From contig NC_010407.1 of the NCBI RefSeq assembly GCF_000069225.1, positions 1,612,001-1,676,000 on the forward strand: a DNA stretch of 64,000 nt, read 5' to 3'. This DNA comes from Clavibacter sepedonicus (GTDB lineage: Bacteria; Actinomycetota; Actinomycetes; Actinomycetales; Microbacteriaceae). A program made the position numbers and the translations under genes. This document shows positions 36,034 through 43,437 of the stretch, piece by piece. Below the pieces are notes generated by a model that did no database searches, had not been told where the DNA came from, and saw only the letters and a program-made list of their open reading frames with translations. Numbering within the stretch: the first letter of the stretch is position 1; every line of letters begins with the position of its first letter.

Positions 36034-37649
36034 CCGGCCACGACCGGTTCGGCGTCCCGCTGCGCGCATCCGACGGCGCCGTGCTCGTGCACGACGCCCA
36101 CGTGCCGCACACCGCCGGACCCGGGGCGCGCGTGCCCTGCGTCGTCACGCGCACCCCGTACGGCCGCTCCCGCCACCTCGCCGAGGGCCGTGGCTGGCGC
36201 GAGCGCGGCTGGGCCTTCGTCGTGCAGGACGTCCGCGGCCGCCACGACTCCGACGGCACCTGGGCGCCGTACCGCGGCGAGCGCGCCGACGGAGCCGCCC
36301 TCGTGGACTGGGTCACCGCGCAGCCCTGGAGCGACGGCCGCGTCATCGCGCACGGCGGCTCGTACTCCGGCTACACCGCGTGGGCCATGGCGGTCGAGCG
36401 CCCGTCGGCCGTCCGCGCGGTCGTGTCCCTCGGCCCGTCGATGTCGCTCGCCCGCACCAAGTTCGGCGGCGGCGGGATCCTCCGGCTCGCGGAGCACGCG
36501 TCCTGGTGGCTGGAACGCGGCGACTCCCGCACGAGCCGCGACGGCCTGGCGGCGCTCGTCTTCCGCGAGCGGCCGGGGCTCCTCCGGCACCTGCCCGTCG
36601 TCGACCTGCCCCGCGAGATGGGCGCGCACCTGCCGTCGTGGGCCGGGATCGTGGATGACGGGGCCGGTGCACGCACGGGGGAGGAGATCACCCGGGCCGA
36701 GCTCGCCGCCCTGACCGCCGCGACCCTGCACGTGGGCGGCTGGCACGACCTGCTGCTCCCGGAGACGCTCGAGCACCACGGCGTCGCCGGATCCGACGTG
36801 CCCGGCACGCCGTCGCACCTCCTCGTCGGCCCCTGGGAGCACGACCTCGTGGGCAGCGGGTCCGGGCGCGTGGGCGACCTCGACCACGGCGACGACGCCG
36901 TCATCCCGTGGGGCCGCATGCTCGTGGACTGGATCCGCGACGCCCTCGACGGCACCCTCGCGGCCCGGCGCGCCCGCGTGCACGTGCGCGGATCCGGCTG
37001 GGAGGACCACGACGCCTGGCCGCCGCCGCACACGCCGACCCGCGTGGCATGGACGACGGGCGGCGCGCTCGCGTTCGTGCACGACCCGCGGGACCCGCGG
37101 CCGTCGCGGCACCCGGGCGTCGACCGCCGCGCCCTCGCGTCGCGTCCCGACGCGGTGCGCGCCGTGACCCGGCCGCTCGACGCGCCGCTGCGACTCACCG
37201 GGGACGTCGCCGTCGAGCTGACGAGCGGATCCGACGCGCCCGGCACCGACTGGATCGCGCGGCTGCTCGCCCGCGACCGCGACGGCGCGGAGCAGGAGCT
37301 CGCGGTGGGGGAGGCGACCGTCGCCGGTCCGCACGAGGGGGTGCGGATCGGGATCCCGCTGGGTCCCGTCGCGGCCCTCCTGCCCGCAGGCACCGTCCTC
37401 GTGCTGGAGCTCGCCGGAGCGGACGCGCCGCGCCTCGCCCGGAACCTCGGCGGGCCGCCCGGGGAGCGGTGCACGTCCACGACGCAGTCGCCCGTGCGGC
37501 AGCGGGTCATCCTCGGCGCCGCGTCCCCGCTCACGCTGGTGCTGCCGATCGCGGCGGGCACGGCCCCGACCCCGGACGGCGGGCGGGCGGGCGGCGAGCC
37601 GGCCGACGCCGTGGGCCCCGCGGACCCGACGAGCGGATCCGCATCGTGA
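36030..37649 (+). CDS. CocE/NonD (S15-like) alpha/beta hydrolase
   Basis: 539-aa hydrolase of the X-Pro dipeptidyl-peptidase/cocaine-esterase class. Oxyanion and substrate region ARVPCVVTRTPYGRSRHLAE, then WAFVVQDVRGRHDSDGTWAP. The nucleophile elbow is GGSYSGYTAW (Ser near residue 113), the acid is in HVGGWHDLLLPETLEH, and the base is His in LLVGPWEHDLVG. A C-terminal jelly-roll (DAPLRLTGDVAVELTSGSDA) completes the fold. In this operon it could trim the modified peptide (its repeats contain A-P, G-P and N-P bonds) or hydrolyse the imported product. GTG 36030 overlaps the upstream stop by four bases. Confidence 0.85.
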   Translation: MTGHDRFGVPLRASDGAVLVHDAHVPHTAGPGARVPCVVTRTPYGRSRHLAEGRGWRERGWAFVVQDVRGRHDSDGTWAPYRGERADGAALVDWVTAQPWSDGRVIAHGGSYSGYTAWAMAVERPSAVRAVVSLGPSMSLARTKFGGGGILRLAEHASWWLERGDSRTSRDGLAALVFRERPGLLRHLPVVDLPREMGAHLPSWAGIVDDGAGARTGEEITRAELAALTAATLHVGGWHDLLLPETLEHHGVAGSDVPGTPSHLLVGPWEHDLVGSGSGRVGDLDHGDDAVIPWGRMLVDWIRDALDGTLAARRARVHVRGSGWEDHDAWPPPHTPTRVAWTTGGALAFVHDPRDPRPSRHPGVDRRALASRPDAVRAVTRPLDAPLRLTGDVAVELTSGSDAPGTDWIARLLARDRDGAEQELAVGEATVAGPHEGVRIGIPLGPVAALLPAGTVLVLELAGADAPRLARNLGGPPGERCTSTTQSPVRQRVILGAASPLTLVLPIAAGTAPTPDGGRAGGEPADAVGPADPTSGSAS

Positions 37650-39022
37650 GCGTCGCGGACCTCGTCGACGCGCGGACCGGCCTCATCACCTCGCTCGCGC
37701 GGCAGCCGGTCGACCCGCGCCTGCCCTTCGCCTGGGTCGGGCACGGCGCCACCGTCTCCCGCGCGGACCGCTTCGCGCCGTGGCGGGCCGACGGCTTCGG
37801 CTTCGGCGCCTCCGCGGGCGACCCGGTGCCCGCACGGCTCGCCGCGTGCGGGGAGGCCGTCGAGCGCTACTGCGGCAACGCCGTCCCCGAGCGGCTCGTC
37901 CGGGGATCGCACGCGTCGCTCACGGCCGGCGGGGCACGCGCGGTGGATCCCGAGGAGCTCGCCCTCTACTCGCCCGCGCAGCACGCGGCACCCGGCTTCC
38001 CCTTCCAGCCGTCCACGCGGCACGACGAGGTGCTCTGGGCCCACGGCGTCGACCTCCACGACGGCGGCCCCGTCCTCGTGCCCGCCTCCCTCGCCTGGCT
38101 CGACTTCGTGCACGGCTCCCGCGCCCGGGAGGTGCCGCGCCACTCGCTCGCCTACTCCGGGATCGCCGCGGGATCCGACCGCCGCATGGCCGTGCGGAAC
38201 GCGGTCGAGGAGCTGTGGGAGCGCGACGCCTCCGTCATCTGGTGGGCGAGCGGAGCCTCCACGCGCGCGCTCGACGACGGCGGCAGGATCACGGGCGCGC
38301 TCGGCTGGCCCGACGACCCGACGACACCGGCCGTCCGCGTGCGCCTGCTCGAGGTGCCGTCGGAGTCGCCCGCGCCCGTCGTCGCCGCGTTCCTCGAGGA
38401 GGAGCACGACGACGGATCCCGCATGGTCGCGTTCGGCAGCGCCTGCCGCAGCACGCCGGAGCACGCGGCGACCAAGGCGCTCGTGGAGGCGCTCGGCCTC
38501 CTGCAGCTCACCCGGCAGCTCGTCGACCCGACGAGCGAGGTGTGGCGCGCCGTGCGCGCCGGCGGCATCGAGGAGCACGTGTTCCTGCCGTACCGCGCCG
38601 ACCGGCGCTACCTCGACGACGCGGGCCCCGACTACGCGCGCCTCACCGACCTGCCGCCCGTGGCGCAGCTGCACCTCGACCCGCGGATGAACGGCGCGCA
38701 CCTCGACCGGCTGCGGCCCACCGCATCCGCGCCCCTCGAGTCCCTCCGGCGGATCGACGCGGCCGACCCGCTCGACGCGCACCTGGAGGCGCTCGCCCGG
38801 CTGGGGCTCCGCGCCGTGTCCGTCGACCTGACCACGCCCGACGTCCGGCTCGCCGGGCTCGAGGTCGTACGGGTGGTCGTGCCCGGGCTCGTCGGGAACG
38901 GGCCGCCCGCCTACCCGCTGCGGGGATCCGACCGCTACCTCGACGTGCCACGGCGCCTCGGGTTCGACCGGATCCCGGCGAGCGCCGACGACCTCGTCCC
39001 CGACCCGATCCCCCTGGCATGA
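37646..39022 (+). CDS. YcaO cyclodehydratase 1
   Basis: 458-aa YcaO-domain protein that uses ATP to activate peptide amides, normally forming azolines from Cys/Ser/Thr. ATP/Mg-binding motifs: ACGEAVERYCGN near residue 70, AVEELWERDASVIWW near 188 and TKALVEALGLLQLTRQL near 275. The C-terminus reads PDPIPLA, a PxPxP tail two residues from the end, which in azoline-forming YcaO proteins reaches the active site. GTG 37646 overlaps the hydrolase stop. No free-standing dehydrogenase (SagB type) is nearby, so azolines would remain unoxidised unless another enzyme acts. Confidence 0.88.
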   Translation: MSVADLVDARTGLITSLARQPVDPRLPFAWVGHGATVSRADRFAPWRADGFGFGASAGDPVPARLAACGEAVERYCGNAVPERLVRGSHASLTAGGARAVDPEELALYSPAQHAAPGFPFQPSTRHDEVLWAHGVDLHDGGPVLVPASLAWLDFVHGSRAREVPRHSLAYSGIAAGSDRRMAVRNAVEELWERDASVIWWASGASTRALDDGGRITGALGWPDDPTTPAVRVRLLEVPSESPAPVVAAFLEEEHDDGSRMVAFGSACRSTPEHAATKALVEALGLLQLTRQLVDPTSEVWRAVRAGGIEEHVFLPYRADRRYLDDAGPDYARLTDLPPVAQLHLDPRMNGAHLDRLRPTASAPLESLRRIDAADPLDAHLEALARLGLRAVSVDLTTPDVRLAGLEVVRVVVPGLVGNGPPAYPLRGSDRYLDVPRRLGFDRIPASADDLVPDPIPLA

Positions 39023-40437
39023 GAGGCCCGATGGACCCCGCACCCGCACCCGCATCCGCACGCCCGACCGACCTCAGGCCCGCCGGTCTCGCGCCGGCCC
39101 ACCTCGCGCCGACCGACCTCAGGCCCGCCGACCTCGCGCCGGCCGACCTCGTGGACGCGCGCACCGGCGTCGTCCGCCGCATCGAGCCCCGCGCGACGCC
39201 CGCGCACTTCCCGCCCGCGTTCCAGCTCGCGCACGCCGTGCTCGCCGACTCCACGGCGTTCTGCCCGTGGGCGTCCGACGCGTCAGGCGCCGGCCACTCC
39301 TTCGCGGATCCGGACGCCGTGCTCGGCGCCGCCGTCGGGGAAGCGGTCGAGCGGTACTGCGGCAACCTCGTGCCCGCCGGGCTCGTGCGGTCGTCGGCCC
39401 GGCGGCTCCGCGCCGCCGGTCGGCCCGTGCTGGGTCCGACCGCGCTCGCCCTGTACTCCGCCGCGCAGCACGCGAGCGGCCTCCTGCCGGTCGCGGTGCT
39501 GGACGACGACGCCGTCGTGGACTGGACGGAGGCCGAGCGGCTGGGCACGGGGGAGCGCCTGCTCGTCCCCGCATCGCTGGTCTGGGTCGCGCACGCGCTC
39601 CTCGTGCCGCCCGCGATGCACCCCATCATGCAGGCCGGGCTCGCGACCGGACGCACCGCCGACGAGGCGCTGTGGGGCGGCCTCGGCGAGGTGATCGAGC
39701 GCGACGCGATGACGCGCGCGTGGACGGACGGCGACGGCCTCGTCGAGCTCGAGGTGCCGCGCGCCCTGCACGACCTCGCGCGCGGACCCGCCGACGCGCT
39801 CTCCTGCCGCTGGTTCCTGTTCCCGCACGCGTCCGGGCTGCCGATCGTGGGGGCGCTCCTCGCCGACGCCCGCACCGGCTACCTCACGCTGGGCATGGCG
39901 AGCGGCGGCCTCCCGAGGCGCGCCGCCCGCAAGGCCCTCGGGGAGGCCCTCCAGCTGCAGCTCTTCCAGGCCGACCTCGACGATCCCGCCGGCCCCTACA
40001 TGGCCGCCGCGCGCGACCCGCGCAGCCCGCTGAAGCCCTGGCGCGCGGACCGCGCCTACCGCCGCTCGTACCGGCCCGACCTCGCCGACGTCGTCGACTA
40101 CGGCTGCCACCTGCAGCTGCACCTGGACCCCGGCGTCCAGCGGGCGTTCCACGAGGAGCTGGAGCGGTCGATCACCAACCGCCTGCCGCTCGACGACGTC
40201 AGTGGCCGGTGGGACGGCCCGCACCGGCTGGGCGAGCTGGTCGAGGAGCTGCGGGCGCAGGGACGGGAGGTGCTCGCGGTCGACGTGACGCTGCCGGAGA
40301 TCCGTCGCGCCGGCCTGCACGTGACGCGCGTGATCGTCCCCGGGCTCCGCTCGAACGCGCCCCACGCGCTGCCGTTCCTCGGCGGGCCGGATCCCGCGCC
40401 GCCGCGACCTGCGCGGCCGGTCCCGCTCCCGCACTGA
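39019..40437 (+). CDS. YcaO cyclodehydratase 2 with repetitive N-terminus
   Basis: 472-aa paralogue of the preceding YcaO. Motifs AVGEAVERYCGN near residue 113, GLGEVIERDAMTRAW near 228 and RKALGEALQLQLFQ near 303 are intact. The C-terminus PVPLPH also gives PxPxP. Residues 16-45 are a tandem repeat of the type TDLRPA-LAPA-LAP, coded by a 45-bp duplication, before the shared LVDARTGVV segment. ATG 39019 overlaps YcaO 1 by four bases; ATG 39031 is an alternative. Two complete YcaO copies suggest either different target residues (Ser versus Thr) or a heteromeric complex. Confidence 0.87.
   Translation: MRGPMDPAPAPASARPTDLRPAGLAPAHLAPTDLRPADLAPADLVDARTGVVRRIEPRATPAHFPPAFQLAHAVLADSTAFCPWASDASGAGHSFADPDAVLGAAVGEAVERYCGNLVPAGLVRSSARRLRAAGRPVLGPTALALYSAAQHASGLLPVAVLDDDAVVDWTEAERLGTGERLLVPASLVWVAHALLVPPAMHPIMQAGLATGRTADEALWGGLGEVIERDAMTRAWTDGDGLVELEVPRALHDLARGPADALSCRWFLFPHASGLPIVGALLADARTGYLTLGMASGGLPRRAARKALGEALQLQLFQADLDDPAGPYMAAARDPRSPLKPWRADRAYRRSYRPDLADVVDYGCHLQLHLDPGVQRAFHEELERSITNRLPLDDVSGRWDGPHRLGELVEELRAQGREVLAVDVTLPEIRRAGLHVTRVIVPGLRSNAPHALPFLGGPDPAPPRPARPVPLPH
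39066..39155 (+). repeat. 45-bp tandem duplication in YcaO 2
   Basis: Copies at 39066-39110 and 39111-39155, both starting GACCGACCTCAGGCCCGCCG; three mismatches over the first 40 bases. In frame (15 codons each). Confidence 0.9.
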
Positions 40438-40508
40438 GCCCGCAGGCGACGCGCGCCGACCACGCCCGCACGACCATCCCCACCCGACGATCCCCACCCG
40501 AGAGCCGC

Positions 40509-41639
40509 ATGGAACCGACCACAGCCCCCGCCCGTGGACCCGCCGCCACGGCCACCGCGCCACCCGCCGCCGCGATCCCCACCCCGCCCGCTCCCCGCCG
40601 CGCCCGCGCCGTGCGCCGCGTGCTCGTCCCCGCCCTCGTCATCGCGGCCCCGCTCGTGCTGGCGGTCGCGATGGGGATCGGGTCGGTGTCGGTGTCGCCC
40701 CTGCACGTCGCGCAGGTGGTGCTGCACCACGCCGTCGGCGCGGACGTCGGCGCAGGGATCGACCCCATCGACGACCAGATCGTGTGGGAGTACCGGGCGC
40801 CGCGCGTGCTGCTCGCCCTCGTCACGGGCGCGGCGCTCGCCCTCGCCGGCACCGTGCTGCAGACCCTCATCCGGAACCCGCTCGCGGATCCCTTCGTGCT
40901 CGGCATCGCGTCGGGCGCGTCGCTCGGGGCGGTGGCGACGCTCGTCGTCGGCGCGTCGGCGGCCGGGTTCCTCGCGACCCTCGGGGTCACCGGCGCGGCG
41001 TTCGCGGGCGCCATCGGCACCCTCGCGCTCGTGCTGGCGCTCGGGCGGCGGGGCGGCCGCGTGGATCCGGCGCGCCTGGTGCTCGTCGGCGTCTCGATCT
41101 CGTCGCTCCTGCAGGCGCTCACCAGCTGGCTGCAGCTGCAGGCGTCCCCCGACCAGATCGCCGGCGTGCTGTTCTGGCTCCTCGGCAGCGTCTCGGGCGC
41201 CACCTGGTCGTCGCTCGCGCTGCCCGCCGCGGCGCTCGCGATCGGGCTCGTCGGTCTCCTCGCCGGCGGGCGCACCCTCGACGCGCTCCTCCTCGGCGAC
41301 GACCGCGCGGCGTCGCTCGGCGTCGACCTCTCCCGGTCCCGCACGATCCTCTTCGCCGTCTCCGCGCTGCTCACGGCCGCCGCCGTGTCGGTGGTGGGCG
41401 GCGTCGGCTTCGTCGGGCTCATCGCCCCGCACCTCGTCCGCCTCGTCGTGGGACCCGCGCACCGGCGCCTCCTGCCGCTCGCCGCGCTCGTCGGCGGCCT
41501 GTTCCTCGTCCTCGCCGACCTCGCGGGGCGCACGCTCACCGCGCCGCGGGAGCTGCCGCTCTCGATCGTCACCGCGCTCGTCGGCGTCCCCGTCTTCCTG
41601 GCGGTCCTGCTCCGCGCCGACGGAGGGCGGACCCGATGA
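40509..41639 (+). CDS. FecCD/BtuC-family ABC permease
   Basis: 376-aa permease of the siderophore/cobalamin importer class. After a Pro/Ala-rich tail come about ten helices. Family motifs: WEYRAPRVLLALVTGAALAL, GTVLQTLIRNPLADPFVLGI, LVLVGVSISSLLQALTSWLQ, and GGVGFVGLIAPHLVRLVVGP near residue 300. ATG 40509 is 71 bases after YcaO 2 on the same strand, followed by a four-base overlap with the ATPase. From memory, this cassette type has been labelled a putative F420-0 transporter; operon context favours the RiPP product or its metal complex as cargo. Confidence 0.92.
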   Translation: MEPTTAPARGPAATATAPPAAAIPTPPAPRRARAVRRVLVPALVIAAPLVLAVAMGIGSVSVSPLHVAQVVLHHAVGADVGAGIDPIDDQIVWEYRAPRVLLALVTGAALALAGTVLQTLIRNPLADPFVLGIASGASLGAVATLVVGASAAGFLATLGVTGAAFAGAIGTLALVLALGRRGGRVDPARLVLVGVSISSLLQALTSWLQLQASPDQIAGVLFWLLGSVSGATWSSLALPAAALAIGLVGLLAGGRTLDALLLGDDRAASLGVDLSRSRTILFAVSALLTAAAVSVVGGVGFVGLIAPHLVRLVVGPAHRRLLPLAALVGGLFLVLADLAGRTLTAPRELPLSIVTALVGVPVFLAVLLRADGGRTR

Positions 41640-42430
41640 GGCTCTCGATCGAGGACGTGGCCGTGCGGATCGGCCGCGCGACCCCCGTGACGTCCGCGAC
41701 GCTCGAGGCGGGCGACGGCGAGCTGGTCGGGCTCGTCGGGCCGAACGGCAGCGGCAAGTCCACGCTCCTCAAAGCCCTGTACCGGGCCCTGCCCGTCGCC
41801 CACGGCACGGTCCTCCTCGGCGACCGCGACCTCCGCGGCATGCGGCCGCGCGACTCCGCCCGCATCCTCGCCGCGCTCACGCAGGACCACGGGGACGACG
41901 GCGCGCTCGACGTCCGCGCCGTCGTCGCCACCGGCCTCACGCCGCACAAGGGCGCGCTCGACCGCGACACCGACGACGACCGCGCGCTCGACGACGCCTG
42001 CCTCGCGCGGACGGGGGCGACGGCCCTCGCCGACCGGGCCGTCCGCTCCCTGTCGGGCGGCGAGCGCCAGCGCGTGATGCTCGCGGCGGCCCTCGCGCAG
42101 CGTCCGCGCATCCTCGTGCTCGACGAACCCACGAACCACCTCGACGTCGCGACGCAGCTGGAGCTGCTCGACCTCGTGCGCGGCCTCGGCGTGACGGTGG
42201 TCGTCGCCCTGCACGACCTCAACCTCGCGGCGGCGTACTGCGACCGGATCCACGTCGTGCACCACGGCCGCATCGTCGCGGGCGGCACACCCGACGAGGT
42301 GCTCCGGCCGGGGATCCTCCGCGACGTCTTCGGCGTCGACGTGCACCTCGGCGAGCACCCCGTCACCGGCCGCCGCCACCTGTTCTTCAGCACGCCCACC
42401 ACGACCCCCACCCAGGACGGACGACCATGA
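41636..42430 (+). CDS. FecE/BtuD-family ABC ATPase
   Basis: 264-aa ATPase of the importer. Walker A GPNGSGKSTLLKALYRAL near 34, Q-loop LTQDHGDD, signature LSGGERQRVMLAAALAQRP near 139, Walker B ILVLDEPTNHLDVATQ near 160, switch His in ALHDLNLAAAYCDRI. C-terminal GGTPDEVLRPGILRDVFGVD is characteristic of the siderophore-uptake ATPases. It overlaps the permease and binding-protein genes by four bases each. Confidence 0.93.
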   Translation: MRLSIEDVAVRIGRATPVTSATLEAGDGELVGLVGPNGSGKSTLLKALYRALPVAHGTVLLGDRDLRGMRPRDSARILAALTQDHGDDGALDVRAVVATGLTPHKGALDRDTDDDRALDDACLARTGATALADRAVRSLSGGERQRVMLAAALAQRPRILVLDEPTNHLDVATQLELLDLVRGLGVTVVVALHDLNLAAAYCDRIHVVHHGRIVAGGTPDEVLRPGILRDVFGVDVHLGEHPVTGRRHLFFSTPTTTPTQDGRP

Positions 42431-43437
42431 CCCCCCGCACCCGCGCGCACCACCGCACGACGACCCGGATCCTCGCCCTCGCCGCCGGCGCCACCGCCGC
42501 CGCCCTCCTGCTCGCGGGCTGCACGGCCGCCCCCGCCGACGGCGACGCCACGCCGGCAGCCGCCCCGGCGGCAGGGCCTGTCTCCGTCGACTCGTGCGAC
42601 CGCACGCTCGCGTTCCCCGCCGGACCGCAGCGCATCGTGTCGCTGTGGCCCGCCGTCACCGAGATGCTGCTCGAGCTCGGCGCGGGCGACCGGATCGTCG
42701 GCCAGGCGTTCACCGACCAGTCGCCGCCGCTCGACCGCTACCGGGACGCGTACGACCGGGTGCCCGTCCTCGCGACGGGCGCCGTCGACCGCGAGACCCT
42801 GCTGGCTGCGCACCCCGACCTCATCGTCGCCGACGGCGAGTACCACTTCGACGGCACCGAGCTGCCCACCATCGACGACCTGGCCGCGCTCGGGATCCGC
42901 GTCTACGTCATCAGCTCCTTCTGCCACGGCCAGGTCACCACCGGGCACGTCGACGACGCCGCCACCGACCTGCAGTCGCTCGGCACGCTGCTCGGCGCAG
43001 GGGAGGCGGCCGACCGCGCCGTCGCCGACGAGCGGTCGCAGCTCGCCGCGGTGGACGCGCGCGTGCAGGGCCGGGACCCGGTCGACCTCGCCGTGCTGCA
43101 GGTCTTCGACGGATCCGTGTACGCCGACGCCCGCGGCCTCTACAGCGACGTGGTCACGCGCGCCGGCGGCCGGAACATGTACGAGAACGCCCTCCCCGCC
43201 GACCAGTACTACGCGGAGGTCAGCGTCGAGGACGTCGCCAAGCGGGATCCCGCCACGATCGTCTACCTCTACTCGACGGATGCCGAGCGCGACAGCGTGC
43301 GCGCCGACCTCCAGGCGAGGCTGCCGGGCGTGCGGGCCGTGCGCGACGGACGGCTGCTGGCGCTGCCGTCCACCGACTTCATCGGCTCCCGCGCGGTCGA
43401 CGGGGTCGTGGCCCTGGACGCGCTGCTCCATGGCTGA
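42427..43437 (+). CDS. FecB/BtuF-family substrate-binding lipoprotein
   Basis: 336-aa class III binding protein of the importer. Signal peptide RILALAAGATAAALLLAGC with lipobox Cys32. Mature part: FPAGPQRIVSLWPAVTEMLL, DRIVGQAFTDQSPPLDRYRD, AHPDLIVADGEYHFDG, a long connecting helix (DDAATDLQSLGTLLGAGEAA), and ARGLYSDVVTRAGGRNMYEN in the second lobe. The ligand may be a metal chelate, corrinoid-like molecule or F420-0. A free Cys near residue 42 and another in SSFCHGQ could form a disulfide. Overlaps both neighbours. Confidence 0.92.
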   Translation: MTPRTRAHHRTTTRILALAAGATAAALLLAGCTAAPADGDATPAAAPAAGPVSVDSCDRTLAFPAGPQRIVSLWPAVTEMLLELGAGDRIVGQAFTDQSPPLDRYRDAYDRVPVLATGAVDRETLLAAHPDLIVADGEYHFDGTELPTIDDLAALGIRVYVISSFCHGQVTTGHVDDAATDLQSLGTLLGAGEAADRAVADERSQLAAVDARVQGRDPVDLAVLQVFDGSVYADARGLYSDVVTRAGGRNMYENALPADQYYAEVSVEDVAKRDPATIVYLYSTDAERDSVRADLQARLPGVRAVRDGRLLALPSTDFIGSRAVDGVVALDALLHG

